A stretch of DNA of 64,000 nucleotides. It comes from Parastagonospora avenae f. sp. tritici 18332-5 (Eukaryota > Ascomycota > Dothideomycetes > Pleosporales > Phaeosphaeriaceae). How positions within the stretch are numbered: the stretch's first letter is position 1; every line of letters begins with the position of its first letter. Positions 18,301 through 30,383 of this stretch are shown piece after piece. Location of the stretch: contig JAFJTR010000083.1 in the NCBI GenBank assembly GCA_022559985.1, forward strand, positions 1 through 64,000. The letters run 5' to 3'. The notes under the pieces were generated by a model. It saw only the letters and a program-made list of their open reading frames with translations. It made no database searches and was not told where the DNA came from. The position numbers and the translations under genes were made by a program.

Positions 18301-19863
18301 CAGCCGACGGAATTCTTCGATCGTGAGGAGAACAGCATGTCTAGACTTGCAGGAACGCTTGATCACTTTGCAGAAGAAGCTCGGAATTTGCCGGGGCGAT
18401 TCGCAGTCATCTTCATCGTCATTCTGATCATGATTTGCATCGCCATCGTCTGGAGTTTGGCGATTTCGTGGAAATTGGCGCTCGTGGCGCTGGCTTGTGG
18501 GCCGATACTGTTCGCTATTACGAAGAGTTACAGTATGATTAGTAGCCATTGGGAGAGACTTGCTAATGAGGCGGATGACAAGGTTGGCCAACTGCTCCAC
18601 GAGACATTCATTAACATCCGTACAGTGCGCTGCCTTAATCTCGAAGACTACTTTCGCCGCAAGTACAAGCAAGCCACCACCGACGCAGTCAATCTCGGCA
18701 TCAAACGCGCCTTATATTCCGGCTCGATCTTCGGGCTCAATTTCGCTGGCGTGCTATTCGTCACGATCCTGCTCTTCTACTACGGCGCAGTCCTCGTGTC
18801 CACGAACCAGTACACAGTCACGCAAATCACCGAAACGTTTCTGATCCTCATGCTCAGCGTTAACCAAATCAACTACATGGGCCACTACATAACGCAAATC
18901 AACATATCCCGCGAAGCTGGCTCGCGCCTCCTCCGCCTCGCGCGCATGCCAACCACCTCCCACGAACTGATTGGTAACATCACCATCGCATCCGCCGGCG
19001 CCATCGAATTCCGCAACGTAAACTTCACATACCCCACGCGCAAGGACTACCAAGTTCTACACGACGTCTCCTTCACCATCCCACAAGGAAGCTGCACCGC
19101 CATCGTCGGCTCCTCGGGCTCCGGGAAATCCACAATCGCGAGTTTGTTGCTGAAACTCTACCAGACCAATACGCCCTCGCTCGCCACGCCAGATCTATGC
19201 GTCGCCGGCACGAACGTCAAGACTTTGGACACTACCTCTCTGCGCTCGCACATGGCCATCGTCTCGCAGTCACCCACCATCTTTCCGGGCACCATCGCAT
19301 CCAACATATCCTACGGCTTATCCCCATCCGACCCCCTCGCGAGCATGCACAGTATTTGCGCGGCGGCTGACGCCGCCGGCGTATCCGACTTCATCGACAG
19401 TCTGCCCAACGGGTACGCCACGCTAATCGGCGAGGGCGGCACCACACTCTCCGGCGGCCAGGCGCAGCGCGTAGCCATCGCGCGGGCCTTCGTGCGCCGC
19501 CCAGATATCCTGATTCTTGACGAAGCAACCAGCGCGCTGGACGTTGCGTCCTCAGGGGTCGTGCGCGATACGATTCGCAATTTGGTGCGCAGCGCGGCAG
19601 CGGGTGTGGGCAGTCCGTCGACGAAGCCACGGTCGCGGAGTGGGGGGTTTTGGGCGGAGGAGGTGGCGAAGGGGGAGGAGAGGGAGGTAAGGAGGATGAC
19701 GGTGGTGATCATCACGCATGCGAGGGAGATGATGGCGATTGCGGAGCATGTGGTTATGTTGGATAAGGGGCGGGTTGTGGAGCAGGGGAGTTTTGGGGAG
19801 TTGAAGAGGAAGAAGGGAGGGGCGTTTGGGCGGTTGTTGAGGGGGGAGAGGGAAGAGTTGTAG
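15396..19863 (+). CDS. STE6: ABCB full transporter, Ste6-type a-factor exporter
   Basis: Three exons (15396-15874, 15932-16595, 16645-19863) give 1453 residues arranged TMD-NBD-TMD-NBD. NBD1 has Walker A GKSGSGKST (412-420), signature LSGGQKQR (~518) and Walker B VLILDE (~539). NBD2 has Walker A GSSGSGKST (~1203), signature LSGGQAQR (~1316) and Walker B ILILDE. Both sites look catalytically complete. A Ser/Arg/Pro-rich linker of about 170 residues, with repeated RPMS, separates the halves. Best fit is the fungal Ste6 group, which exports farnesylated mating pheromone across the plasma membrane. A general multidrug ABCB role is the alternative. The unusually long linker may be a regulatory, phosphorylated region. 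Confidence 0.85.
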
Positions 19864-19931
19864 ATATTGCTTGACTGTTGTGTGATTTTTGCTCATTTGT
19901 TATGTGTAGTCTAGTCATGCTTCTAGTCTCG

Positions 19932-21272
19932 TTATGATGTCTTCTTCGATGTGCTAGTTTGGGATCTCGATTTGCTCTTCGTGTCGTGTATGATGATGCC
20001 TAGTATACCAACATTGACGAGGAAGAATATGATGCTGGACAGAAAGAGTCCTGGCACGAACGTCGAGTGCCCGTTGAACTCGAGCTGGAAGCCTTGCTGC
20101 AGCCAAGCGAATTGGCCGAGGATCCACAGTACAAGCGCTGAGATACCAATTGTTGGCGATTGGAGTAGCGTAGAGTCTGGCAAGTAATAGGGTAGGAACA
20201 TCATGTACCACAGAAAGTACTATTGCACGTCAGCCGACAGCTGCATCGAAGAAAAGTGCAAACAGCTTACCTGACTCGTACAAACTTTGTTGAAGGTAAC
20301 AAACGCGAAAGTCTGGGCAAGCATCGTGCTTGGTAGGTCCTTTTTGGCCAGTGCGATCGGGACGAAGACGGCGCTGAGCAGTAATTGTGGCAGGAAAGCC
20401 AAGCGCTCGAGCTCGAAGGATGACGATGTAGCATGCGGAGAAGAGTTGAGGTAGAGCAATGTGTTGTAGGGCGAGAAGTTATGTCGGTGATCGATCCGGA
20501 TGAGGTGATAGAAATAGCTGTGTTCCAGAAAAGGATAGCCGTACATAACGTACATGGCGACGTTAAGGACGGCAAAAGTGAGCAGGCTGTATATGGCGAG
20601 GTACATCCGTTCGGTGTTCAAGAAAGAGAAGAGTTGGTCGAATGCTGAGGGATGAGAGACGTTCTTGCTCTTTTCCTTCTTCTGTCCAATTCTCTCATCA
20701 TCGAGCCACCAAACGATTGAGGCGGCGTAGATGAATGGATAGATCTTGAAATGGATTGCGAATCCCAACAGAAACCCAGCAACCGGGATCTGCTTCGCGA
20801 GTACTGCCCATAGCAGTGCAGTTACAAATACACCCAACAGACCCTCAGAACTCCCCCTCGTACTAATGGTCGCGACCATCGGGTTCAGCAACCAAATGCT
20901 CGCAAACTTCAACGCCTGCTCATCATTCATTTTTCCGTACTCTTTCAAGATGCGGAGCATCATCCAGCCTGCAGCCACATCGCCCACCGCAAAGAGGACC
21001 TTTCCAAAGGAGAACCAGAACCTACCAGGCCAGACGGTAGGGTAGATCATCCATGCCAAAAGGGGCGTGTAGCGGTAGGTGTCTCGCGCATATGGTGATT
21101 GGCCACGCGAGATGAAGCGTGCAGCGTCGGTAAATACATTGTAGTCGATATCAGTGTACTTCATTGGAGAGTTTGCATCTTGCCATAGACCGTATAGGAG
21201 AAAGATGGCGCGTAGAATGATGGATGCTGAGAAGACTGCACGTGCAGATTGGAAGAAGGTGGAAAGGGCCAT
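19932..21272 (-). CDS. GPI14: GPI mannosyltransferase 1 (Gpi14 / PIG-M)
   Basis: Two exons (21272-20271, 20219-19932; 51-bp intron) encode 429 residues with many membrane segments. The catalytic acidic motif of this GT-C enzyme is visible as DID at 41-43 (KYTDIDYNVFTDAARF). Other conserved blocks are SPYARDTYRYTPLLAWM, FASIWLLNPMVATISTRGSS, GFAIHFKIYPFIY and FSPYNTLLYL. The enzyme adds the first alpha-1,4 mannose to GlcN-PI from dolichol-P-mannose in the ER lumen, an early step of GPI-anchor synthesis, and works with Pbn1/PIG-X. Its stop lies 68 bp from that of STE6, so the two are tightly convergent. Confidence 0.93.
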
Positions 21273-21526
21273 CGTGCTCGGAAGTCTAAGAGCACGATTC
21301 GGAAATAGAATGTATTATATCATCGATGCAGCAGGGAGTCTTTGTGCATGGAGATGTGATGAGATGCCAATGGCATGTCCGAGATGGCAAAGGTGTTCTG
21401 CTGCATGGCAAGGACCAACCGAGATACGCTAGTCTTTAAGAAGTCAAGCTCCCCACATCCATGTCGCCTTCCTGCATTAGTTGTTTGCCTTGACGTCTTC
21501 CCTATAGACACTCATTTCGCAGACTG
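21273..21526. promoter_or_regulatory. Divergent promoter region, GPI14 / TRAX gene
   Basis: 254 bp separate two divergent start codons. A CCAAT pentamer at 21366-21370 points toward the TRAX gene, 157 bp upstream of its ATG. Such sites are commonly bound by the Hap complex, but one pentamer is weak evidence. Confidence 0.35.
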
Positions 21527-22528
21527 ATGGGCCCCAAAAGAGCAAGAGACGAATCAATGGCGGACGGAAAGACAGAGCAGCCGCCGTCGCGGTTCACGGC
21601 CATGTTTGAGGGTTTCAGGAAAGAGCTGGACGAATATCACGATCGCCGTGAAAGGACTATCAAGGCTTCGCGCGACATTACTGCGGCGAGCAAGAAGATG
21701 TAAGAAATACAATGTTTGCTTGCTGCAAAAAGTGCTAATATTTGTGTAGTATCTTCACACTGCAAAGGTTAGGACAATGGATCAATCTTCGTCAACAACC
21801 ATACTGATCAGACCAGGGTCCGCACCGTCGGGCAACCAGTGCCTGCGTTTGTCAACAAGAACAACGCTCAATACTGGGAGATTATCGAGAATCAATACAA
21901 GAACATATGTGCCGACCTCCAAGGACTGAATGCGTACCGCTACTCACACAACATCACTGGTGGCAACCAAGAGTTCATGGAGGCACTGAGCTTCCACCAC
22001 TACCTCGAAACTCAGGCAGTCATCTCATACGAGGATGCTCAGAAGAAGATTGCTTCTATGTGCAGCGAGGACGCAGCAGTATCACTCACACCAGACGACT
22101 ACGTCCTTGGCATCTGCGATATGACTGGCGAACTAATGCGCTTTTCGGTCACGTCCATGGCTACAAGCGGCAAACTGCCAGCAGGTCAAGCGAATTCAAA
22201 CAAGCGGCTCAAACAGGAAGTCAATTCAGATGAAACAGATGACAAAATGGACATCGACGAACGGTCCCCATCGGGTCAGGAAGTTCACAAGCCACGAACT
22301 GTGCTTGATGATCTGCGCGCGATTCAGCTGCAGCTTGAGATGTTTGATGCACCGGGCGGATCAAAGTTTGCGCACGAGCTGGAGATGAAGAAGATGCCGG
22401 TGATGCGCGAGTGTGTGGATAAGGTGGAGAAGGCGCTGTATGGGCTGACTGTGCGAGGTTCGGAGAGGCCCAAAGGGTGGATGCCGGACATGGGAAGCGA
22501 CAGGCGAGCGGAGGTTGAGAGTTATTAA
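21527..22528 (+). CDS. TSNAX: Translin-associated protein X (TRAX)
   Basis: Three exons (21527-21699, 21750-21767, 21817-22528) give 300 residues of the translin family: FEGFRKELDEYHDRRERTIK, SRDITAASKK, then IFTLQRVRTVGQPV, the central FMEALSFHHYLETQAVISYE, and DDYVLGICDMTGELMR. TRAX pairs with translin in an RNA-binding complex (C3PO) with endoribonuclease activity that processes small RNAs and tRNA fragments. The acidic residues proposed as catalytic lie in the FxEAxxFxHYL and DxxGxLMR-like helices, and both are present. The insert around residues 165-200 (NSDETDDKMDIDERSPSG) is acidic and probably disordered. Exon 2 is an 18-bp microexon; its splicing is supported by continuous family similarity. 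Confidence 0.93.
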
Positions 22529-22985
22529 AGCAAGTCACTAGGCTTTGAATCTGACAGAGTTAGCCTAGGCTTTCTGCATTTTCCATTCGAAGACAAATGT
22601 TCTGGGTGCTAGAGTCATACCTCATATGTGGCGTGTGGCTGTGAAGGCGGAATTACTTGGCGTGGGCACCTCATTGATGATGGATGATGCGGGCACAGGT
22701 TGCTTGCCCAACCTCTCCACTCTCGTCTCGACTATGAGCGCCTCCGCCCGTACCATGACCCAGACTGACTCACTCGCTTCTGCGCTGCGACACGGCGCAA
22801 AAATAAAGGTCACACCTTGAATAGCGCGCCCACACACCTATGGTTCTGGCGCCCAGCAAACCCGCAGAGAACCATCAAGCCGCCGTAGCTCGCAACCCAC
22901 GACAGTACTAAGCGCCCACAGCACCCGACTGTATATTCACTCTCCTGCGATAAACAGGCCCTCCATCACAAGGCGCGCTGCCAAA
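22529..22985. other. Intergenic region (no gene seen)
   Basis: About 460 bp between TRAX and the PIN-like gene, containing a 3' UTR and a promoter. No convincing coding sequence or structured element is visible. Confidence 0.4.
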
Positions 22986-24390
22986 ATGCGACGCAGCACC
23001 TTCCCGCCGCGAACGGGCAAGCCCGCAGCCACCACGCGCGCACCCGAGCTGCCGCAGCGCAAGATATTCAACTGCATCGTCGACGACACGGCCCTGATCG
23101 CCGGCGTGAAGAAGAGCACACGTGACGGCGTGCGCAAATGGGTCTCCCAGGGCTCCATACACCTCTATGTCCCACTACACAGTATGCGCCCGGACAGCGT
23201 CATCGGCCGTTCCAGCACTAACTGTACTGCCAGCACTTACCCAGCTGCACCGCCTGAAGACGGGCACCGAGCGCATCAACGCCGATGCACGTGAAGCCGT
23301 CAAGTGGCTTGACGAGATAACATCCGTGTCTGGCGAGGTGGCAAACCGCGTCAAGATTGAAGGCGTCGAAGAGACATACACGACATGGGCAGAGGCGGAG
23401 AAGTTCATTCTGCCCGAGACCCTGCTGTCCATGGAGGACAGTGAGTCCGACGAAGACGACGACTACCATGAGGATCTGGAGAGCTCCTTCAACGCCCTCG
23501 ACGTGTCGGACGAGACTTCGATGAGCTCCACGCACAGCTTGGACGACATGCCCAAGATGCCAAGGTCGCCCAAATCGCCTCTGAGCAGGAGCATCAGATC
23601 GGTTGATGCGTTTAAACTTGAAGAGGAGGCTGCTGCGCATGGCCTACAGTCTCCCGATCGCACAGCCCGTAACAGCGACGAGCTGCCGCGCACTGAGAAG
23701 GTCTCCAAGGGAGCCATTCCCGTGTACCTACAACCGCTGTTCAGCCATATCCTGTGGCGCATCAACAAAGAGGACAACCCGGATGCGGCTCTAGAGTCGT
23801 TCATCCTCCTCACTAACGACCCTACGAAACAAGCCATCGCACAGAAGTTTGGGATCCGGGCTAAGCGCTTGGAGCAGCTCCGTGATGCAGTGGCCCGCGA
23901 GGATCGCGAATACAGGAACCATCTCACTATGCAACAGCTCGAGACGCAGACGCCCGCGGCCCCCAGCCCAACCAAAGCGGCTGAGCGACCCAAGTCGAGC
24001 CACGTCCCTGCGACCAAACCCGTGGAAGACTCGGACGAAGAAGACGCCGTCCTGTTCAAGGCACCGAAAGGTCCGGCAGCGACGACGAATACCCAGCGCG
24101 TGTTCGACCCCAACGATTTCGGCCGCACAAGCCAGCACCATTCTCCGCGTGGCGGTCGTGGCGGAGCACTTGCTTCACCTCGAGGACGTGGAGGCCCACC
24201 ACCTTTCCGAGGACGCGGCAACTTTGCACCTCGTGGAGCCTATGTGGCTCCTGGCCCGGCCTTCCGCGCCCCGCCCGCACCCCGTCACGACCCGAACCAG
24301 CCTCTGGACCCGAACTCTTTCACGCGACCTGCCCCGCGCGCAAGCCCTGTCCGTGGTGGACACGGACGTAAATTATGGGAGCCGAACTAG
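22986..24390 (+). CDS. PIN-like domain protein with C-terminal RGG tail
   Basis: Two exons (22986-23181, 23234-24390; 52-bp intron) encode 450 residues. Residues ~25-110 look like a PIN nuclease fold: strand FNCIVDDTALIAGVK with an early Asp pair, helix DGVRKWVSQG, strand IHLYVPLHTLTQLHRLK, then DAREAVKWLDEI. The middle is acidic and Ser-rich (SESDEDDDYHED) with SP sites (RSPKSPLSRS). A second conserved-looking block follows (PVYLQPLFSHILWRINKE through IAQKFGIRAKRLEQLRDAVA). The last ~80 residues are RGG/Pro-rich (RGGRGG, RGRGGPPPFRGRG). I infer an RNA-binding protein, perhaps a ribonuclease, but cannot confirm the four acidic PIN residues. No named orthologue recognised. Confidence 0.75.
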
Positions 24391-25396
24391 TGACTAAGTA
24401 ATGGTCGCCTAAAACGGCGCTCACAAACAAGCAATATGTCACTGAACTTTTCCAATCGTACCGAACGGCAGACGAGTTCATCCTATACGCAACTGCAAAG
24501 GATGGCTCTCGCTAAACCTCCAAGTCAGACAGGACGGGCAGAAACCAAGAGGATACTGACAACCGTCGGTAATCAGAAAATCTGCAATGGTATCATAGCA
24601 GTCAGTTCATGGTCCAATTTCGAGTGGCAGTGCCTATGGTTTACAATCCATTTCAATCGAGGTCCACCCGCTCTGCACAACTCCAAGGTCAGACTACGCA
24701 AACTAGACCAAACCGTTAAAAGCAACCAGCTCAGTAGGCGGGAGAGGAGAGACAGTATGCACCCGGACGATGTTTTTGACTTTCGATCATTTCTTATCAC
24801 TTTCATTACTTCCACCAAATTGCACAATCACCATATTCACTTGAGGAGAAGAGGTTTTGTACATTGAGTATCTTTGCACATGCACGTAGCCATGTTAGAA
24901 AAAATTCAGATTGTGTCTTGCATGTCTGTGCTGGCTCTATCCCATGCTCTACATAACATCGTCACGACTAATCCGCTGTTCACTCTCGCTCATAACCAAC
25001 AGTCCATCGTTGTATCGATCTCAGCGGCTACCATCTTCACCAACTGTGGGATCGAGCTGGAATGCACCAAAAAGGAAGAATTGCACTTAACCATGAGCTT
25101 ACATAACAAGGAACGAAATAAGATGTTAGTGTCGGATCATGAGTATCGGTAGGGACGTCGTCTGCTCAACACTGACCGCCGAGCTGACTCGATCCTTCTT
25201 CGATCCTACTTCGGCCGACTTGCGTTACGCTCAGGTATACTTTCGTAGCACCCACGTTCATAGATTAATAAATACCAATATACCAGTCACCAGAAGAACC
25301 TCGTTGTTGTTATTCACCCGTACGATCGTACAAGGCCTACCAACAGTTAGAGTAATTGCTCTCTGCATTCTATCATAACCATCCTCTACCTCACCC
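24391..25396. other. Intergenic region, about 1 kb (no gene seen)
   Basis: The 3' ends of the PIN-like gene and the FAD oxidoreductase gene face each other across this stretch, so no promoter is required. It contains only short open frames with no protein character. I found no tRNA-like B box, repeat or hairpin worth naming. Confidence 0.4.
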
Positions 25397-27323
25397 TTAC
25401 AATTCCGGTGCATCCGCCCTCCTCCCCGCATCCCCCGGCCACGCATACCTCTTCCCCTCCTCCTTCACCCCATTCTCCTGCCTCCACTGCAACCGATCAA
25501 TCTCACTAACGCCCGGGCCCCTATACACACTCCCATACAACCCGCTCGCCCAGTCCTTGCCCTCGCCCTCCTTCGCCGCCCGCCTCTTATACCACTTCCC
25601 ATACGCCAGCAGATAATACAGGCGAAAACTCAGTAGCGCGAACCTGTCGCGCTCGAGATCCTCGGGGTACGTAGCGCCCAGATCGACCGCCGCGGCGATG
25701 CCAGACATGACGGCGACTTCGTGGGCGTTGAGCAGGGTCCAGGACGCCGCGAAGCGCGTCTTTTTTCTGCCCTGCAGGAACATCATCCAGGGCACGACAA
25801 ACACGTAATGCGTCCACGAGTGGCATAGCTGGTGCCACCAATCCTTCCTGATGATCTTGGTCTTGTCGATTTCGTCGATGCTCCACAGATGGCCGTCGCG
25901 GTCTTTGTTCAGGTAGATTGTCTGGAAGACGTGTTTGTCGAAGGCGACGTCGGGCGGGAATTGCGATTGGTAGTTTGTGCAGTCGAAGCACATTTCGAGC
26001 TTGGAGAGGTCTTTGGGGTACATTTTGATGTAGTACATTGGCTTGAAGGCTTTTTGGGCGCGCTCGTTGCGGGCGGATTGGTCGACGGTGGAAAGTGTGG
26101 AGACGGCTTTGGAGGGGTCGTAGAAGTTCTCGTAGTGCTTCTTCATGTAGGCCGTGTCCCAGTGCGTGACGGTGATATCGTCGGAGAATTTTGCGGAGCC
26201 GAGGACTTTGCGCTCGCGGTAGGAGGAGGTGGGTTCGAGGATGCGTTTGGCGGTGTCGGCGCTGGGAGGTGTTAGTTTAATATGAATAGGTAGAGATGGT
26301 GGGATGGGCGGCTTACAGGACACAAAGAACGAGCTCATCGTAGTGCTCCTCGGTCTCTTCGGCGCCTGCGTCGGCGCCACGGTCGCGGTTCGAAGGGACC
26401 CATGCGGAGTTGGGGTTGTGGTTGTCTGGCACAGGCGTACGCTTGATCAAGCGAATAGTGACACCTGTCTTGTCTCTCTTAACAACACGCGTGACTTCTG
26501 TCGAGAGCCTGACGTTGACGCCTCGCGACTTGAGGTCTTCCTTCCATTTCCCATAGAACTCGCTGAACTTGGGGAATACAACCATGGGCGGAAGGTTGCT
26601 AGCAACGCTCAGCTTATCACCCGGGTACCACATGCCGTATGTAGGACTCGTGCACAGGCGCTCGAGGATGATACTGGGTACATTGGGCGTTTCGTTTCCG
26701 GTTCCGAGGAAGAGAGCAATCATGGGCATGGCGACGGTGTTGGTGAACTCTTCTGAGAAGAAGAACATCTTGAAGAGAATCTTGATGGGTATCAAAGCGA
26801 AGAACAGCTCGAACCACCGCACGATCTTGAGCATGAGGTTGAATCTCTTAATCTCTTTCTGGTGTCGTGCGAGCAACTCTGTAGGGAAAACGTTCGTCCA
26901 GAAGGTCTCGTCTTTGCCAAAAGATACCTGCAAATGTCAACCAATACACACTCAACTCGCCTTTTCAACAACTCACATGCAAGTCCACAGGATCGGCATG
27001 ATGTCCCTGCCTCGCAAACATAGTCAGAGTGTGATGAAAGATGTAACTTCCACCCTGCACACCCTGATTTAGCCACGAAGCGCCATGTCGTTCTTTATCA
27101 ATAGGAATCGAAAACGCCTGTCCACCACAATAATCCACCGCATCAATCAGAGTAACATCGAACTTCTCGGGATGTTGCGACAAGTGGTGTGCACACGACA
27201 TTCCTATCACAACCGTCAACATGCATCCACCCAGCCTCGCAAAGTTCACAACATACCCGCCGCCCCAGCACCAACCACCAAAACCCTCTTCCTCGCATCC
27301 TTACTCTTTCCATTCGTCGCCAT
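25397..27323 (-). CDS. FAD/NAD(P)-binding oxidoreductase, function unknown
   Basis: Four exons (27323-27257, 27203-26977, 26927-26317, 26261-25397) encode 589 residues. The N-terminus is a Rossmann fold with GAGAAG at 18-23 (KRVLVVGAGAAGMSCAHHLS), the acidic end of beta-2 (VTLIDAVDYCGGQAFS), and then GASWLNQGVQGGSYIFHHT. A second NAD/FAD-type block, GVNVRLSTEVTRVV, fits the amine-oxidase-like or phytoene-desaturase-like flavoproteins. A hydrophobic stretch (WFELFFALIPIKILFKMFFF) near residues 145-165 may contact a membrane. Intron 1 falls inside the glycine motif. Substrate unknown. The 3' neighbour on the same strand upstream is a zinc-cluster regulator, but nothing proves they are linked. 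Confidence 0.82.
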
Positions 27324-27872
27324 GTTCGTCGTGGGCAGGATGGGCTCGGTGTCGCGTGAAGGTCGCATCGAAGAGAACAATCAGATCCTACGCATCACTT
27401 TGCCAGCACGCGACGAGCCCCAATGTATTATGGCATGTTTGCAGCACAGCAACAACGCCATGACAGCTCGACAGCTGCGTCATGAAAATCCCAACGTGGT
27501 TAAGACGCACTGGACAGATGCGCGCGAGATCATGCATGTGGATCTGATCGGTGCGGGCGGCGGTTCGCTAATCGGAGGTGCTTGAGGCGTGCACGACGTC
27601 ATTGATTTATCCCTTTGATTCATGACCGCTTCACTGGGACATTTTGACTTTTGGCTTTGAACGCTCGTTTTTGCAAGAACGGCTTGTTATTCGTCGGCTT
27701 CACATGTCCGACGTGTAGAGTCATGTACAGTTGTCCATAGATAATTGTTATGCACGCGAGTCGCGCTATGATGCCTGTTGAGCTCGAAGCGATTGCAACG
27801 TCTTTCTGCTCGACGCTCGGTGCTTACTTTCGGTCCGCTATCACCCTGTTGTATTTGCCCGAACGTTGTAGC
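27324..27872. other. Intergenic region (no gene seen)
   Basis: About 550 bp upstream of the FAD oxidoreductase and downstream of the regulator gene. An open frame that runs out of the gene's antisense strand into this region is not protein-like. Nothing else recognised. Confidence 0.4.
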
Positions 27873-30383
27873 TCAATCAAAATTGTGCATCCCTCTCAGG
27901 GTCCGCGCAGTCCAATCATCCACCTGGCTGACCATTGGCTGCACGTATCCCGTGAAGCCAATATCCCCAGGCTGTGCAACCTGCTGCGCGCCGCCAGAGA
28001 GTTGATTGAGGTCAGAGAAGTCTAGACCCAGGTTCTTCGTGGCGCTAGCAAACCAGTCCTCCTCCAGGTCTGGCGTTCCGATCTCTGACACGACACTATC
28101 CTGGCCCGACGCTGACTGCTCCTCTGTTGATTGACCCGGTGTCTGAGTCGGCGGGTTTTCTGGGACAACGAGCTCTTCGTACACGCCGGTGATGCTGGCA
28201 AATCGCGTCGCAATAGACTTGAGCGTGCTGTATGTCGGGGCAAGGCGCTTCATTGCGTGGACGTGATCGAGCATCGCGCGCACAGTGTCTCTCCTTTCCT
28301 GGTCCTTGGCCGAGATTTGCTGTTCTCTTGGGCGCGCAAGAAAATCGGCGCAAACAATGAGAACTGAGTGGAAGATGAAGAAAAGGTCCACGTATGAGTA
28401 TCCGATCATTCCTAGCTCCCGACCAGCTAGGACACATCGAATACTCTGATGTGCGGATTCTACACAGTCCTCGCTCAGCGCAAATGTCGTATCCCAGTTT
28501 TCCGAAATAGGCGGCAGTCTGTTCTCCATATATGCTATGTCTCTTTCCACCTTGATTATCAGAAAATCGCGGGAGACGATACATCGAGTGTGGTAGTAGT
28601 ACACAAAGAGTAGCAATATCTTAACTTTTTGTCCTGGTGGAGCTGGGAAGCTCAAGTCGGGTAAGAAATATCTTGGGACCCTCGCGTAGAAGTCATCGCA
28701 CTCTCGTAGCAGGTTGACGGCAACCTGTAGAGTGGGAGAACGTTCTTCTGCCGTCATTGGATCAAAATATGCTCTTTGACGGATCCTGTAAGATACCTGG
28801 GTAAGTTCGAAGGCGAGGTGTAAGAAGTCTGAAGACATTCCTTGCTCTTCAAGCATTGACGTATCTGGGACTCTCATCTTCATCTCGACGTCGTCGATGA
28901 CCGTTGGTCGACCGAGGATACTGCATAATATCTTCTCGCAGACGTACACCGACCAGAATACCAGCCGGCGCGTGTTTCGCTCAATGGCATCGAAGTCGCT
29001 ATTCGAGCCGCCTCGGTGCATGCCTAACGTGATGGCCTAAAAGACGAGTTAGTCAGTCCAATGAAGTTGTCATAGACAGTAACTGACCATGCGCGCGGCG
29101 AGCCCTACGAGCAGCCAACAGGTGCTCTTTTGCCCAAGGGTGTGGTAGTGTAGATTCAGTAGCACCAGAGCTTGTATGCTGACCAGCGAAGTTGAGGTAA
29201 AGACGGTGCGAAGGTGTGACTTTGCTATGTCGAGGTATTTTGTGCGCATAGTGCTTGCTTGCTCCGGATCGTGCTCTTGCAGTTGCTCACAGCCAAATGC
29301 GAACACCAACGACAAGCAAACGAGCCACCCGGTGTCTCGACGCTCGCTGATTATGTCAGACTGTCGCGCATATGTTCTTTCCAATTGAAACTGAAAAATG
29401 CTGCGGTGGAACAACGGGAGAAACGAGTGAACGTGGTCGAAGTACGCCGTCACAAGGGCATCCGCTAAGGACCTGGACGGTAAGAAGTCCGCAAATGTTT
29501 CTGGTTTGGAGGCAGCATCGGTGCGATCTTTCCCTCCAAAGGTTTTTGTTTTCGACCTTGATCGCTTTCTATGACCTCGACCTGGTGATCGTGGTCTCTG
29601 TTGGTCAGGCAAGGTATATTCTTCATCGGATGGATTGGTGCTGGTAGTTTGGAGCACACCTGGAGCCCGGGAGGCTGCGTCAGAACTACTCGAGTCAGTT
29701 TCATGGACTCTTGGTGACTGTGTGGCCTGTACGGCCTTGCAACGCGCAGACAGAGTTCTGATAGTCCTTGCGAGTCGAAAGCTGCTTGAAGGTCCGAAGT
29801 AGTGAGGCACGCCATGGCGGGTTTGAATCAAGTCCTCAGCTTGTCGATTGGTTGGTTGCGATTCTGCAAAAGGATTATGCTTCGAGGTAGACGCTCGTGA
29901 GCTCGGGCTGATAGATCGAAGAGAATTATCCGCGGAGAGTGGTGACGGTCGCGATTGATGAACTGGTAATGTCGATTGTGTATGATCTGGAAGCCGCGCT
30001 GGCTGTGAAGGTAGTGGACGCTGGGCACTGTTGTGGAAGATGTCGGCAGGTGTATGATCGTCCATGTCGGGCATAGCAATATTCCGTGCTGCAGCCAGTG
30101 TGAAGAGGACATTGGTATCCTGAACATTCTCCTCTGGGAAGAGCCCTTTCACTAGAGCTTCGAGAGCTCTATAACGAAGACTCAAAGTCTCCACACTCCC
30201 ATATACTCTTTGTTTCCGGGGTAACTTGGATTCGCACTGTACTCCAGCTAATCTGCAATCCGCACATGTCTCATCCGTATTGTCGCGAATGCATCTTGCT
30301 CTGCGAAGTTTACAACGATCGCAGCTGACGAGCGCTCTTTTCCGTGGAGCAGATGCCTCTGCTTTGTCACGACGTGGTGGCAT
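27873..30383 (-). CDS. Zn2Cys6 zinc-cluster transcription factor
   Basis: Two exons (30383-29088, 29036-27873; 51-bp intron) give 819 residues. A complete binuclear zinc cluster lies at residues 21-50 with cysteines 21, 24, 31, 40, 43 and 50 (C-X2-C-X6-C-X8-C-X2-C-X6-C), preceded by a basic stretch and followed by a linker and a short dimerisation-like helix. The fungal-specific transcription-factor region spans roughly residues 320-640 (AYFDHVHSFLPLFHRSIF, GWLVCLSLVFAFGCEQL, AITLGMHRGGSNSDFD, RRLVFWSVYVCEKILCSILG). It is a nuclear DNA-binding regulator; the target is unknown. Between residues ~110 and 290 the protein is Ser/Pro-rich and likely disordered. Complete and undamaged. Confidence 0.92.

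Noticed and set aside
27085..27585. 166-codon plus-strand frame over the FAD gene start
   Set aside because: Overlaps the well-supported minus-strand exons 1-2; no similarity to any family.
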